A stretch of 64,000 bases of DNA from assembly GCA_019084245.1 (NCBI GenBank), contig JAHRFE010000007.1, positions 62,001 through 126,000 on the forward strand. The letters run 5' to 3'. Position numbers and translations under genes: made by a program. Positions 8,836-16,471 of the stretch are shown piece after piece. Under the pieces are notes generated by a model. The model saw only the letters and a list, made by a program, of their open reading frames with translations. It did not search any database and was not told the origin of the DNA. The DNA comes from Hoeflea sp. (GTDB lineage: Bacteria > Pseudomonadota > Alphaproteobacteria > Rhizobiales > Rhizobiaceae). Each line of letters starts with the position of its first letter. Within the stretch, counting starts at the first letter, position 1.

Positions 8836-9338
8836 AGACGCGCGCGGCTGCGATTGTCACCGCAATGTCCGTGCTGGCGGCGTGCCCGGTTGAAGCCGCC
8901 TGCTTCCAGGAACTCGCCATCTATGGCGAGGCGCAGGCGGGCGCCGAGATCACGTTTCAGAGCGAGCTGCATCCCGCCGAGCCGTCGCTCAACCGCTTTT
9001 CGGTGACATTCCCCGAGCATGCGGTCAGAATGGACGGCATCGTGATGCTGGCCGGCGAGCCGTCGCGGCCCTGGGCCATGGTCATGCACAACTGCCCCGA
9101 GGGCGATGCGACAGGCGCCGAAATCGACGCCTGCATGATCTGGGAAGGGCCGATCTACGGGATTGATGCGCTGGGCAATGTCAGCGCCGTGCCCGAGGCC
9201 GGTTTGGGCGAAGACGCGATGGCAACCATCCTTCTGCCGGATTTCGGCCCGTCGGTCAGGATGTCCTCGGTCTGGGGGGCTGAGGGACTGTCCGTCGCGC
9301 CCAGGGACGATTTTCGCCTCAAGGCGTGCCAGGAATGA
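8832..9338 (+). CDS. Secreted protein of unknown function
   Basis: The 168-residue product has a clear Sec-type leader (MKTRAAAIVTAMSVLAACPVEA, cleavage likely after AEA/VEA near residue 22). The mature part starts CFQELAIYGEAQAGAEITF and contains cysteines near 23, 92 (HNCPEG), 102 (DACMIW) and at the end (KACQE), suitable for two disulfides. I cannot assign a family. Its start overlaps the preceding EF-hand-like gene by four bases, and lpdA begins 24 bases after its stop. A cotranscribed periplasmic protein in a TCA-cycle operon is unexpected. Confidence 0.7.
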   Translation: MKTRAAAIVTAMSVLAACPVEAACFQELAIYGEAQAGAEITFQSELHPAEPSLNRFSVTFPEHAVRMDGIVMLAGEPSRPWAMVMHNCPEGDATGAEIDACMIWEGPIYGIDALGNVSAVPEAGLGEDAMATILLPDFGPSVRMSSVWGAEGLSVAPRDDFRLKACQE

Positions 9339-9362
9339 ATTTCTGATCATAAGGACAAGACC

Positions 9363-10769
9363 ATGAGCTACGACGTCATCATCATCGGTTCGGGACCCGG
9401 CGGCTATGTCTGCGCCATCAAGGCGGCGCAGCTCGGCCTCAAGGTCGCCGTGGTCGAGAAGCGCGCGACCTTTGGCGGAACCTGCCTCAACATCGGCTGC
9501 ATCCCGTCCAAGGCGCTGCTGCATGCGTCGGAGATGTTCCATCATGCCGGGCATGGCATGGAGACGCTGGGCGTCGAGGTCGGCAAGCCAAAGCTCAATC
9601 TCGAAAAGATGATGGCGCACAAGGACGCCACGGTGAAATCCAATGTCGAGGGCGTCGCCTTCCTGTTCAAGAAAAACAAGATCGACAGCTTCATCGGCCA
9701 CGGCAAGGTGCTGGGCGAGGGCAAGATCTCGGTGACGGACAATGACGGCAAGGAGACCGAGCTCGAGGCCAAGAACGTGGTGATCGCCACCGGCTCGGAT
9801 GTCGCGGGCATTCCCGGCGTCAAGGTCGATATCGACGAGAAGGTGATCGTCTCGTCGACCGGCGCCATCGCGCTCGACAAGGTGCCGGAGCATATCGTGG
9901 TGGTCGGCGGCGGCGTGATCGGGCTGGAGATGGGATCGGTCTGGGGCCGGCTCGGGGCCAAGGTCACCGTGGTCGAGTATCTCGACAAGATCCTCGGCGG
10001 CATGGATGGGGAAGTCTCCAAGCAGTTCCAGCGGATTCTCGGCAAGCAGGGCATGGAGTTCAAGCTCGGCGCCAAGGTCACCGGCGTGGAGAAATCCGGC
10101 AAAGGGGCGAAAGTCACGTTCGAACCGGTCAAGGGCGGCGATGCCGAAACCATCGACGCCGATGTGGTGCTGATCGCTACCGGTCGCAAGCCTTTCACCG
10201 AGGGCCTGGGGCTCGAGGATGCCGGCGTGGTGCTCGACGAGCGCGGCCGGGTGCGTACCGACAAGCACTACCAGACCAATGTTCCGGGCGTCTACGCCAT
10301 CGGCGACGTGATTGCCGGCCCCATGCTTGCCCACAAGGCCGAGGACGAGGGCGTGGCGCTGGCCGAGATCATGGCCGGCCAGGCGGGGCATGTGAATTAC
10401 GATGTCATCCCGGGCGTGGTCTACACCCAGCCGGAGGTCGCCGCTGTCGGCAAGACCGAGGAAGAACTCAAGGCCGAGGGCGTCAAGTACAAGTCCGGCA
10501 AGTTTCCGTTCTCGGCCAATGGCCGGGCGCGGGCGATGGCCGCTTCGGACGGCTTCGTCAAGGTGCTGGCCGATGCCGAGACCGACCGGGTGCTGGGCGT
10601 CCACATCATCGGCTTCGGCGCGGGCGAGATGATTCACGAGGCAGCCGTGCTGATGGAATTCGGCGGCAGTTCCGAAGATCTCGGCCGCACCTGCCACGCG
10701 CACCCGACCATGTCGGAAGCGGTTAAGGAAGCAGCGCTGGCGACTTTTGCCAAGCCGATCCACATTTGA
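9363..10769 (+). CDS. lpdA: Dihydrolipoyl dehydrogenase (E3)
   Basis: A full-length 468-residue E3 that reoxidises dihydrolipoamide on SucB with FAD and NAD+. The FAD motif GSGPGGY is at 9-15. The redox-active disulfide [12 protein letters not shown] places cysteines at 41 and 46. The NAD-binding motif [19 protein letters not shown] is near 181-199. The dimerisation domain ends with [13 protein letters not shown], giving the catalytic His (~447) and Glu (~452) that act across the dimer. AAGGAC precedes the ATG. Genomic position after sucB indicates this is the copy serving 2-oxoglutarate dehydrogenase; other E3 genes may exist elsewhere. Confidence 0.98.
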   Translation: MSYDVIIIGSGPGGYVCAIKAAQLGLKVAVVEKRATFGGTCLNIGCIPSKALLHASEMFHHAGHGMETLGVEVGKPKLNLEKMMAHKDATVKSNVEGVAFLFKKNKIDSFIGHGKVLGEGKISVTDNDGKETELEAKNVVIATGSDVAGIPGVKVDIDEKVIVSSTGAIALDKVPEHIVVVGGGVIGLEMGSVWGRLGAKVTVVEYLDKILGGMDGEVSKQFQRILGKQGMEFKLGAKVTGVEKSGKGAKVTFEPVKGGDAETIDADVVLIATGRKPFTEGLGLEDAGVVLDERGRVRTDKHYQTNVPGVYAIGDVIAGPMLAHKAEDEGVALAEIMAGQAGHVNYDVIPGVVYTQPEVAAVGKTEEELKAEGVKYKSGKFPFSANGRARAMAASDGFVKVLADAETDRVLGVHIIGFGAGEMIHEAAVLMEFGGSSEDLGRTCHAHPTMSEAVKEAALATFAKPIHI

Positions 10770-10802
10770 CCCGATCCCCAACCGGCAGGGAGTTCCGGCG
10801 CG

Positions 10803-11273
10803 ATGAAGGCTCGGGAGATCACGGTCCTGTTGCCGCATCCGGCGCTGCCTGATGCGGATTGGGGCGATTGCTTCGAAGTGGTGACGGATCAGGCCGGACT
10901 GACGGCGGAGCAGGCGGCACGGCTGGCGTTTGGCAAATTGCCCGCCTGGACCGGCGCGCTGATGGCCGTGCGCAATCTCGTTGTCCTGCCGTTCGGCCTC
11001 AAAGGCGACCCGGAGGCGGCAGCGGCCAAAGACCGGCGTATCGGCATGTTTCCGATCGTGGCTCAAGGCGAGCGCGAGTTGGTTCTGGGGTTTGACGACC
11101 GGCATCTCGATTTCCGGATCGTGGTTCAGACGGAGCCTGCGGGCAGTCTCACAGGGGTGCGGTTGATGACGCTGGTCCAGCGCCACAACCGGCTGGGCCG
11201 CGTCTACCTGGCCGTGATCATGCCGTTTCACAAGCTGATCGTGGCGAGCACGCTGTCGCGGGTGGCAGGCTGA
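10803..11273 (+). CDS. DUF2867 family protein
   Basis: The 156-residue product resembles the DUF2867 family: an acidic N-terminal segment (HPALPDADWGDCFEVVTD), a central strand pair (MFPIVAQGERELVLGFDDRHLDFRI), and the ending TLVQRHNRLGRVYLAVIMPFHKLIV, which is typical of the family and probably membrane-associated or buried. Members are often next to redox or oxidoreductase genes, but no activity is established. The gene follows lpdA by 33 bases in the same direction and may be the last gene of the suc transcript. No terminator for the plus strand is obvious after it. Confidence 0.65.
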   Translation: MKAREITVLLPHPALPDADWGDCFEVVTDQAGLTAEQAARLAFGKLPAWTGALMAVRNLVVLPFGLKGDPEAAAAKDRRIGMFPIVAQGERELVLGFDDRHLDFRIVVQTEPAGSLTGVRLMTLVQRHNRLGRVYLAVIMPFHKLIVASTLSRVAG

Positions 11274-11310
11274 TCCTTGCCGGGCCGGGAATCGGGCGGC
11301 CGGGCGGGCT

Positions 11311-11350
11311 GGGGAAAAAGCGTAACCGCCCGGTATGGGGCCGGGCGGTT
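11311..11350 (-). terminator. Intrinsic terminator after the Ala/Pro-rich membrane gene
   Basis: A perfect 10-base-pair stem, AACCGCCCGG (11324-11333) with CCGGGCGGTT (11341-11350), has a 7-base loop. Read on the minus strand it is followed by a five-T run (11315-11319), as expected 40 bases after the stop of the minus-strand gene at 11391. On the plus strand there is no T-run, so use for the suc operon is doubtful. Confidence 0.7.
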
Positions 11351-11390
11351 CGCGTGCTTCCATCAGGGAGGGTGATGGGAAGCCCGGGCC

Positions 11391-11816
11391 TTAGCCGTCG
11401 GTGGCAGGCGCCGTGGGAGCAGGCGTTACCGGAGCCGGCGTTGCGGGAGCAGGGCTGTTCGGGTCAACCGGAACTGTTTCGGTCCCTGAGGACGGAGCCA
11501 GTTCAACGGGCTGTTCCGCGGTTGGGGCCACTGGGGTGGGCTGGTCTGCCGCCGGTGCGGTGTCAATGTTGTTTTCGATGGCCGGGGCCGTGGTTTGAGC
11601 CACATCATCGCCACCGGTCAGGAAGAAGTAGCCCGCGATGGCCAGAAGAACGACCAGCACGACGCCGGCAATCATCCCATTGGAACTGCCGGATTTGACA
11701 ATCGTTGTGTCGCGGGTGGTTTCGCGAACATGATCACTCTGGCGGGCCGCGGGATCAACCGGGGTGGTGTAGGGCGCGTTTTCAACGGGGCGCTTATATG
11801 GGGTGTTTTCAACCAT
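11391..11816 (-). CDS. Single-pass membrane protein with Ala/Pro/Thr-rich tail
   Basis: This 141-residue protein has an N-terminal soluble stretch (~45 residues, tyrosine/proline-rich, starting MVENTPYKRPVENAPY), one strong transmembrane helix (MIAGVVLVVLLAIAGYFFL, ~48-66), and a low-complexity C-terminal region rich in Ala, Pro, Thr and Glu (for example PAPATPAPVTPAPTAPA). The topology suggests an inner-membrane anchor with a flexible periplasmic extension. No enzymatic domain is visible and no function is proposed. Its promoter region is shared with nothing; the TraB/GumN gene lies 90 bases upstream in the same direction. Confidence 0.7.
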   Translation of the reverse strand: MVENTPYKRPVENAPYTTPVDPAARQSDHVRETTRDTTIVKSGSSNGMIAGVVLVVLLAIAGYFFLTGGDDVAQTTAPAIENNIDTAPAADQPTPVAPTAEQPVELAPSSGTETVPVDPNSPAPATPAPVTPAPTAPATDG

Positions 11817-11906
11817 GAGACATCTCCTTTTCAGTCAGTCATGTGGTCGAAACGCCTGAGGTGGCCATAGGTTCCGGCGCTGGCGGTTGCCGGAGGTCAC
11901 GTTGTG

Positions 11907-13007
11907 TTACCGGACGGGACTCACCGTGTAGCCAGCGTCGCTGAGCAATGAGACCAGGCCCTTTTCGCCGGGCAGGTGCAGCGCGCCGACGGCGATGAAG
12001 GCGTTGCCCTTTTCAAGGATCGGACCGGCGCGGTCCGCCATGACGTGATTGCGCAGGGTCACGATGCGCTCCTCGAACTCGGCGTAGCCGTCGAGATCGT
12101 CGCCCGTAACCGCTCCGGCGTCCTCAGGCCCGGCCGCCAGGATGACCGGCATGATCAGCGCGATCTCGCCGTCAAGGTAAAGTTCGGTCATGGTGGCCAT
12201 GATGTCGGGCATCAGGTCGGCGAGCTTGATGGTTTCGACCAGGCCACGCATGTGGAACTCGATTGGCAGGTCGGCCATGGCGGTCATCTGCTCGCCGATG
12301 CTTTCGAGCCCGAGCAGCTGTTTGCCCTGAGCCTTGGCGTCACTGGCGATCTTGATGTCGAGAAACTCGACGCCATCGGCCTTGCGGGCAAGCTCGCAGG
12401 CGGGCATCGCCACCATGCCGGCTATCATCCAGGGCTTCATGCGCGAGACCAGCGCCAGGGGAATGCCGCGGCGGGAGAGCTCGGCTTCGACCAGGCTCGC
12501 ATCTTCCGGGCTCAGACGCGAGGTCAGGGTGCTGCCGTCGGTGAACATTGTCAGTTCCGGATTGGTCAGCAGTGCGGCCTGCGCCTTGACCGGGTCGAGA
12601 ATGTCGATGGTCTCGATCACCACCGTATCCGCCGTGTCGAAGGCGGTGCGGGCGGCGTCGGGCATCCGGGTGACGCGCGGATCGGTGACGTGCATCGTGC
12701 CGAAGAGCCACGAGGGCTCACGGCCGTCCTTCTCGATCTTCCACAGCCTGCCCTGGCCGTTCGGGGTGGCTGCGGCCTCGTCACGCGCGCTTGCCAGCTT
12801 TTCAGGTGCAGTGGCCGAGAGCTTGCCCACAAGGCTGACGCCGTCGCAAACGGCGGGCTCTTCGGCGCGCGCGGCGCCTGCATAGACAAGACCCGCGGCC
12901 AGCAGGATCAGCAGCGCCCAGGGCAGGCCCGCAGCGATGGCGAACACCAGGTTCGGCAGCCGGGCGAGCCGGAGCCGGAGGTGGGAGAGTTCGGGATGAT
13001 GGTGCAT
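11907..13007 (-). CDS. TraB/GumN family protein
   Basis: The 366-residue product has an N-terminal membrane segment (PWALLILLAAGLVYAGAARA, ~29-48) that may be a signal-anchor or cleaved leader. The rest matches the TraB/GumN (Tiki-like) fold: WLFGTMHVTDPRVT near 100-113 with the conserved GTxH, VVIETID near 130, KADGVEFLDIKIASDAKAQGK, ESIGEQMTAM, and the C-terminal signature AFIAVGALHLPGEKGLVSLL with the second conserved histidine. Family members are putative metalloproteases or surface proteins; GumN is encoded in xanthan clusters. No partner gene suggests a substrate here. Confidence 0.85.
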   Translation of the reverse strand: MHHHPELSHLRLRLARLPNLVFAIAAGLPWALLILLAAGLVYAGAARAEEPAVCDGVSLVGKLSATAPEKLASARDEAAATPNGQGRLWKIEKDGREPSWLFGTMHVTDPRVTRMPDAARTAFDTADTVVIETIDILDPVKAQAALLTNPELTMFTDGSTLTSRLSPEDASLVEAELSRRGIPLALVSRMKPWMIAGMVAMPACELARKADGVEFLDIKIASDAKAQGKQLLGLESIGEQMTAMADLPIEFHMRGLVETIKLADLMPDIMATMTELYLDGEIALIMPVILAAGPEDAGAVTGDDLDGYAEFEERIVTLRNHVMADRAGPILEKGNAFIAVGALHLPGEKGLVSLLSDAGYTVSPVR

Positions 13008-13137
13008 GCGCGGCCATTCCTCTTGCAGCGCCTCCCGTCACACGAGGTGAGGGACGCTGCCTCTGTATAGGGGTGCACGTCGGCTCTCGCCACGACAGCG
13101 GCTGAAGCCGGCACGCACTCGGTCTGATTCGGCAAAC

Positions 13138-13165
13138 TAACCCGACAGATCACACAATCGGGTTA
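13138..13165. promoter_or_regulatory. 8-bp inverted repeat upstream of the TraB/GumN gene
   Basis: TAACCCGA (13138-13145) and TCGGGTTA (13158-13165) form a perfect inverted repeat with a 12-base spacer. It sits in the 240-base gap between the end of xerC and the start of the TraB/GumN gene, both on the minus strand. It may be an RNA hairpin (weak terminator for xerC) or a protein-binding site; the T-content after it on the minus strand is modest. Confidence 0.35.
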
Positions 13166-13246
13166 ATTTGGACGGGCGGTTTCAGCCATGGTGAACAAGA
13201 CGCTAATCACCCTGTCCCAGGCGTGCATCCGGCCGGTCTTGTGGGC

Positions 13247-14197
13247 TCAGGCCCTGGGGTGGGCGCGGTCGTAGATCTCGATCAGGCGGCGCGAATCCAC
13301 GCCGGTATAGACCTGGGTTGTCGACAGGCTGGCATGGCCGAGCAGTTCCTGGATGGTCCTGAGGTCGCCGCCGCCGGCCAGCAGGTGGGTGGCGAAGGAG
13401 TGGCGGAGCGCATGCGGGGTGGCGCTTTCGGGCAGGTCGAGGGCCGAGCGCAGACGCCGCATTTCCTTCTGCACGATGGCCGGCTGCAGCACGCCGCCGC
13501 GCGCGCCGCGGAACATCGGCTCATTGGGGCCGGGCGAGAACGGGCAGAGCTTGCGGTAGGCCTCGATCGCCGCGCTTGCGATGGGCAGCAGCGGCACGAT
13601 CCGTGTCTTGCCGCCCTTGCCGGTGACGCGCAGGGTCTCGCCGTCGCGCGGCAGGTCGCCCGCTGTCAGCGACAGGGCTTCGGAAATGCGCAGGCCGCAG
13701 CCATAGAGGAGCGTCAGCACGGCTGCGGTGCGGGCGGCGATCCAGGGCTCGTCTGCGAGCTGCAGATCGCAATCGACCACGCGCAGGGCGTCGCGCGCGC
13801 TCAAGGGTTTGGGCAGGGATTTGGGCTGGCGCGGAGCGCGGGTGGCAGAGGCGCCGGCGGCATTGGCCATGCCCTTGCGCTCGAGATGCCGGAGGAACGA
13901 CCTTATGCCCGCGAGGCCCCGTCCCAGCGTGCGGGCGCCGGCGCCGCCGCGCCTGCGCTCGGCCATGAAGGCGCGCAGGTCCAGCGGCCTGAGATCGGCG
14001 AGATCGGCGATCTTGGGCGGCCCGCCCAGATGCATGGTGAGAAAACCGAGGAACTGGCGCAGATCGCGCTCATAGGCGTCGGCGGTCTTGGGCGACAGGC
14101 GGCGCTCGTCGATCAGTTGCCTGAGCCAGTTCTGCTGCTCGTGAATCACATCAGGTGCTGCAATGACAAGCGGTTGCTGCATGATGGTTCCGTTCAT
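13247..14197 (-). CDS. xerC: Tyrosine recombinase XerC
   Basis: From ATG 14197 the product is 316 residues, the normal XerC length; an alternative ATG lies at 14182. XerC with XerD resolves chromosome dimers at dif. An N-terminal SAM-like core-binding domain (IHEQQNWLRQLIDERRLSPKTADAYERDL...) precedes the catalytic domain. The catalytic residues are visible: Arg in LLYGCGLRISEALSL, Lys in RVTGKGGKTRIVPLLP, His-x-x-Arg in HALRHSFATHLL, His in ELLGHASLSTTQ and the nucleophilic Tyr in VYTGVDSRRLIEIY. The location beside priA and fsa is that of the chromosomal housekeeping xerC in rhizobia, so it is not a phage integrase. Confidence 0.93.
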   Translation of the reverse strand: MNGTIMQQPLVIAAPDVIHEQQNWLRQLIDERRLSPKTADAYERDLRQFLGFLTMHLGGPPKIADLADLRPLDLRAFMAERRRGGAGARTLGRGLAGIRSFLRHLERKGMANAAGASATRAPRQPKSLPKPLSARDALRVVDCDLQLADEPWIAARTAAVLTLLYGCGLRISEALSLTAGDLPRDGETLRVTGKGGKTRIVPLLPIASAAIEAYRKLCPFSPGPNEPMFRGARGGVLQPAIVQKEMRRLRSALDLPESATPHALRHSFATHLLAGGGDLRTIQELLGHASLSTTQVYTGVDSRRLIEIYDRAHPRA

Positions 14198-14389
14198 CGA
14201 GGCCGCCTTTGGCTGGCGGAAACAAGTGCCGCATCGTGAAAATTCCCGCGAAACGCACGTGATTGAGCCCGCAGTGATTCGGGTTTTCGAGGGCTTGTGC
14301 CGGCACACACTATTGCATTCATGCCTTAGCGGGGAGTAAACGGGGGGGTGGAACGGCGTGGTTTTGGCTCGCCCTCCGCAGTTTTTCAC

Positions 14390-14406
14390 GATGTCATCAT
14401 GACATC
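14390..14406. promoter_or_regulatory. Inverted repeat in the acyltransferase upstream region
   Basis: GATGTCA (14390-14396) and TGACATC (14400-14406) form perfect 7-base arms around a 3-base spacer. The site lies 53 bases before the acyltransferase ATG in the divergent gap with xerC, where a regulator could act on either gene. No regulator gene is adjacent, so its role is speculative. Confidence 0.35.
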
Positions 14407-14458
14407 ATATTCTGTTGCCATAGGTTTGTGACAACGCGAGACCAAAGGGGTCGAGTCC

Positions 14459-15367
14459 ATGGCATATGTGGCGGAGATTTCAGATCGATTGCACGTTCTT
14501 GCCCATGGCCGGCCGGGGCATATCATCGACCGGCTGATTGCCGAGCGCGGCGGCCGGCTCGTCGATCATCCGGCCTGGCCGATGATCCGCCCTGTCGTCT
14601 ATGCGACGCTGAAATATGGCGCCGCAGTGCGCATGGCCGATGACATCGCAGCGATGTCGGGGCACGAGGCCTTTCAGTATATCAGCAAGATCCTCAAGCT
14701 CGACATCCAATCCCGTGGTGCGGAGCGGATCCCGCGCAAGGGCGGGTTCCTGCTTGTCGCCAACCACCCGACCGGAATGGCGGACGGCGTGGCGATGTTC
14801 GATTTTCTGGCGCAGTCGCGGCCGGACATGATGTTCTTCGCCAATCGCGACGCGGTGCGAATCAGCCAGCGATTTGACGAAATCATCATTCCGGTGGAAT
14901 GGCGCGAGGAATTCAAGAGCCGGGACAAGACGCGCCAGACCCTGCAGCTGACCAACCGCGCGGTCCAGGACGGCAAGGCCACGGTGCTGTTTCCCTCGGG
15001 CCGGATCGCCTTCTGGAACGAGGGCCGGCTGACCGAACGGCCGTGGAAGGCCTCAGCCATCACGCTGGCGCGTCGCCACGACCTGCCGGTGGTTCCGGTC
15101 AATATCTCGGCGCGCAATTCCGGCCTGTTCTACTGGCTGTCAAAGCACTCGACGGAATTGCGCGACATGACGGTGTTCCACGAGCTCCTGAACAAGAAGC
15201 ACCACACCTTCCGCTTCACCGTCGGCCAGCCGATCCTGCCCGAGGCGCTCGACGGCGATCCGGCCGAAGCCGTCAAGGCGCTCGAGTATCACACCGTGCA
15301 CGGCCTGGCCGCGAACCCCGACCGGGCGTTCGAGCCGGCGCCGAAGGGCTGGAGCCAGGCTGCCTGA
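14459..15367 (+). CDS. Lysophospholipid acyltransferase family protein (PlsC-like)
   Basis: The 302-residue product carries the PlsC-type acyltransferase motifs: LVANHPTGMADGVAM near 97-112 (a variant of the N-H-x4-D box), NRDAVRISQRFDEIIIPVEW, ATVLFPSGRIAFWNEGRL (the E/PEGxR-type block) and DLPVVPVNISARNSG. Enzymes of this family transfer acyl groups from acyl-ACP or acyl-CoA to lysophospholipids or related glycerolipids at the inner membrane. The first 90 residues form an extension without a predicted membrane helix. The exact acceptor, for example lyso-PA or an ornithine-lipid precursor, cannot be assigned from sequence. Confidence 0.85.
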   Translation: MAYVAEISDRLHVLAHGRPGHIIDRLIAERGGRLVDHPAWPMIRPVVYATLKYGAAVRMADDIAAMSGHEAFQYISKILKLDIQSRGAERIPRKGGFLLVANHPTGMADGVAMFDFLAQSRPDMMFFANRDAVRISQRFDEIIIPVEWREEFKSRDKTRQTLQLTNRAVQDGKATVLFPSGRIAFWNEGRLTERPWKASAITLARRHDLPVVPVNISARNSGLFYWLSKHSTELRDMTVFHELLNKKHHTFRFTVGQPILPEALDGDPAEAVKALEYHTVHGLAANPDRAFEPAPKGWSQAA

Positions 15368-15450
15368 GGCGAACCTGTCGTGATCCAAGTCAAGCCCAAA
15401 GAAGACAGCCCGGGCATTGCCGAGCCTAACCGATGACAAAACCCCTTAAG

Positions 15451-15471
15451 GACAGCTTCCTGTCGTTTTTT
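15451..15471 (+). terminator. Possible terminator after the acyltransferase gene
   Basis: A short stem GACAG-CTTC-CTGTC (15451-15464) is followed by G and six Ts (15466-15471). It lies 84 bases after the acyltransferase stop. The stem is only five base pairs, so efficiency may be low. Confidence 0.45.
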
Positions 15472-15490
15472 GGTGGCAATCCATCAGTAG

Positions 15491-15603
15491 CCGTCATGCC
15501 AGCGAAGGCTGGCATCCAGCGCGATCAAGTCCTTGATCGTGAAAGACTCTTTCACGGCGCGGACGCGCCGTGGCTGGATGCCGGATCAAGTCCGGCATGA
15601 CGG
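15491..15603. repeat. Composite palindromic repeat made of five consecutive hairpins
   Basis: Five hairpins follow one another: ATGCCAGC/GCTGGCAT (loop GAAG), GATCAAG/CTTGATC (loop TC), GTGAAAG/CTTTCAC (loop ACT), ACGGCGC/GCGCCGT (loop GGAC) and ATGCCGGA/TCCGGCAT (loop TCAAG). The outermost sequences CCGTCATGCC and GGCATGACGG are also complementary, so the whole 113-base unit can fold back on itself. Its ends resemble the dispersed palindromic repeats common between genes in alphaproteobacteria. It has no coding potential and lies in a gap between converging genes, where such elements accumulate. Confidence 0.8.
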
Positions 15604-15637
15604 GGCATCGTCCATCCCTTGCATGACTTTGTAAACA

Positions 15638-15670
15638 CGCCAACGGCCCGGGATGACCGGGCCGTTGGCG
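15638..15670 (-). terminator. Strong hairpin terminator after the fsa gene
   Basis: A perfect 14-base-pair stem, CGCCAACGGCCCGG (15638-15651) with its complement (15657-15670), closes a 5-base loop. On the minus strand it is followed by TGTTTAC. It lies 51 bases after the aldolase stop codon and is the obvious place for minus-strand transcription to end. Confidence 0.65.
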
Positions 15671-15721
15671 TCTTGTGAGCTTAGATGTTCCGGTTCAGGC
15701 GCCCCGATCAGGAACCGCTGG

Positions 15722-16375
15722 TCAGGCGATGGTCTGGCCGGTCTTTTTCCAGTCGGCCAGAAACGCGTCCAGGCCCTTGTCGGTGAGCGGGTGCTTGACC
15801 AGCGCCTTGATGGTGGAGGCGGGGATGGTCGCCACGTCGGCGCCGATGAGGGCCGCTTCCTTGACATGGCCCACTGTGCGGATCGAGGCGGCGAGGATTT
15901 CGGTATCAAAGCCGTAATTGTCGTAGATCTGGCGGATCTCGCGGATCAGGTCCATGCCGTCAAGGCCCATGTCGTCGAGACGGCCGATGAAGGGAGAGAT
16001 GAAGGACGCGCCGGCCTTGGCGGCGAGCAGCGCCTGGTTGGCGGAGAAGCACAGCGTCACATTGGTCATGTGGCCATCGGAGGTGAGCGCCCGGCAGGCC
16101 TTGAGGCCGTCGAGTGTCAGCGGCAGCTTGATGCAGATATTGTCGGCGATCTTGGCCAGCACCGCGGCTTCCTTCATGATCGTCTCGTAATCGGTGGCGG
16201 CCACCTCGGCGGAGACCGGCCCGTCGACGATTGAGCAGATCTCCTTGGTGACTTCGCGGATGTCGCGGCCGGACTTCATGATCAGCGACGGATTGGTGGT
16301 GACCCCGTCGATCAGGCCCAGATCGTTGAGTTCGCGAATTTCGCTTACATCGGCGGTGTCGACAAAGAACTTCAT
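15722..16375 (-). CDS. fsa: Fructose-6-phosphate aldolase / transaldolase-like protein
   Basis: From ATG 16375 the product is 217 residues, the size of the short transaldolase/FSA subfamily; full transaldolases exceed 300. [26 protein letters not shown] and CIKLPLT are family hallmarks, with the Schiff-base lysine at K83. [30 protein letters not shown] completes the TIM-barrel phosphate side. Short enzymes of this group either cleave fructose 6-phosphate to dihydroxyacetone and glyceraldehyde 3-phosphate or act as transaldolases; sequence alone does not decide. An in-frame ATG four codons upstream is a less likely start. Confidence 0.9.
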   Translation of the reverse strand: MKFFVDTADVSEIRELNDLGLIDGVTTNPSLIMKSGRDIREVTKEICSIVDGPVSAEVAATDYETIMKEAAVLAKIADNICIKLPLTLDGLKACRALTSDGHMTNVTLCFSANQALLAAKAGASFISPFIGRLDDMGLDGMDLIREIRQIYDNYGFDTEILAASIRTVGHVKEAALIGADVATIPASTIKALVKHPLTDKGLDAFLADWKKTGQTIA

Positions 16376-16471
16376 GTGAGCCTCCAAATTCGCGCCAGCC
16401 GGGATGCCCCGGCGCGCTCTAGAACAAATCCGGGTTCCCTTTAGCCCAATCCGGGGGCAAGGTCACGCCAA

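Noticed and set aside
8700-11363. An 887-codon open frame on the minus strand across the genes upstream of and including lpdA
   Set aside because: It is antisense to lpdA and its neighbours, has a low-complexity His/Arg/Asp-rich composition typical of GC-rich shadow frames, and no domain is recognisable.
13247-14197. Tyrosine recombinase considered as a phage or island integrase
   Set aside because: Length, motifs and the conserved neighbourhood with fsa and priA indicate chromosomal XerC; no attachment-site repeats or phage genes are present.
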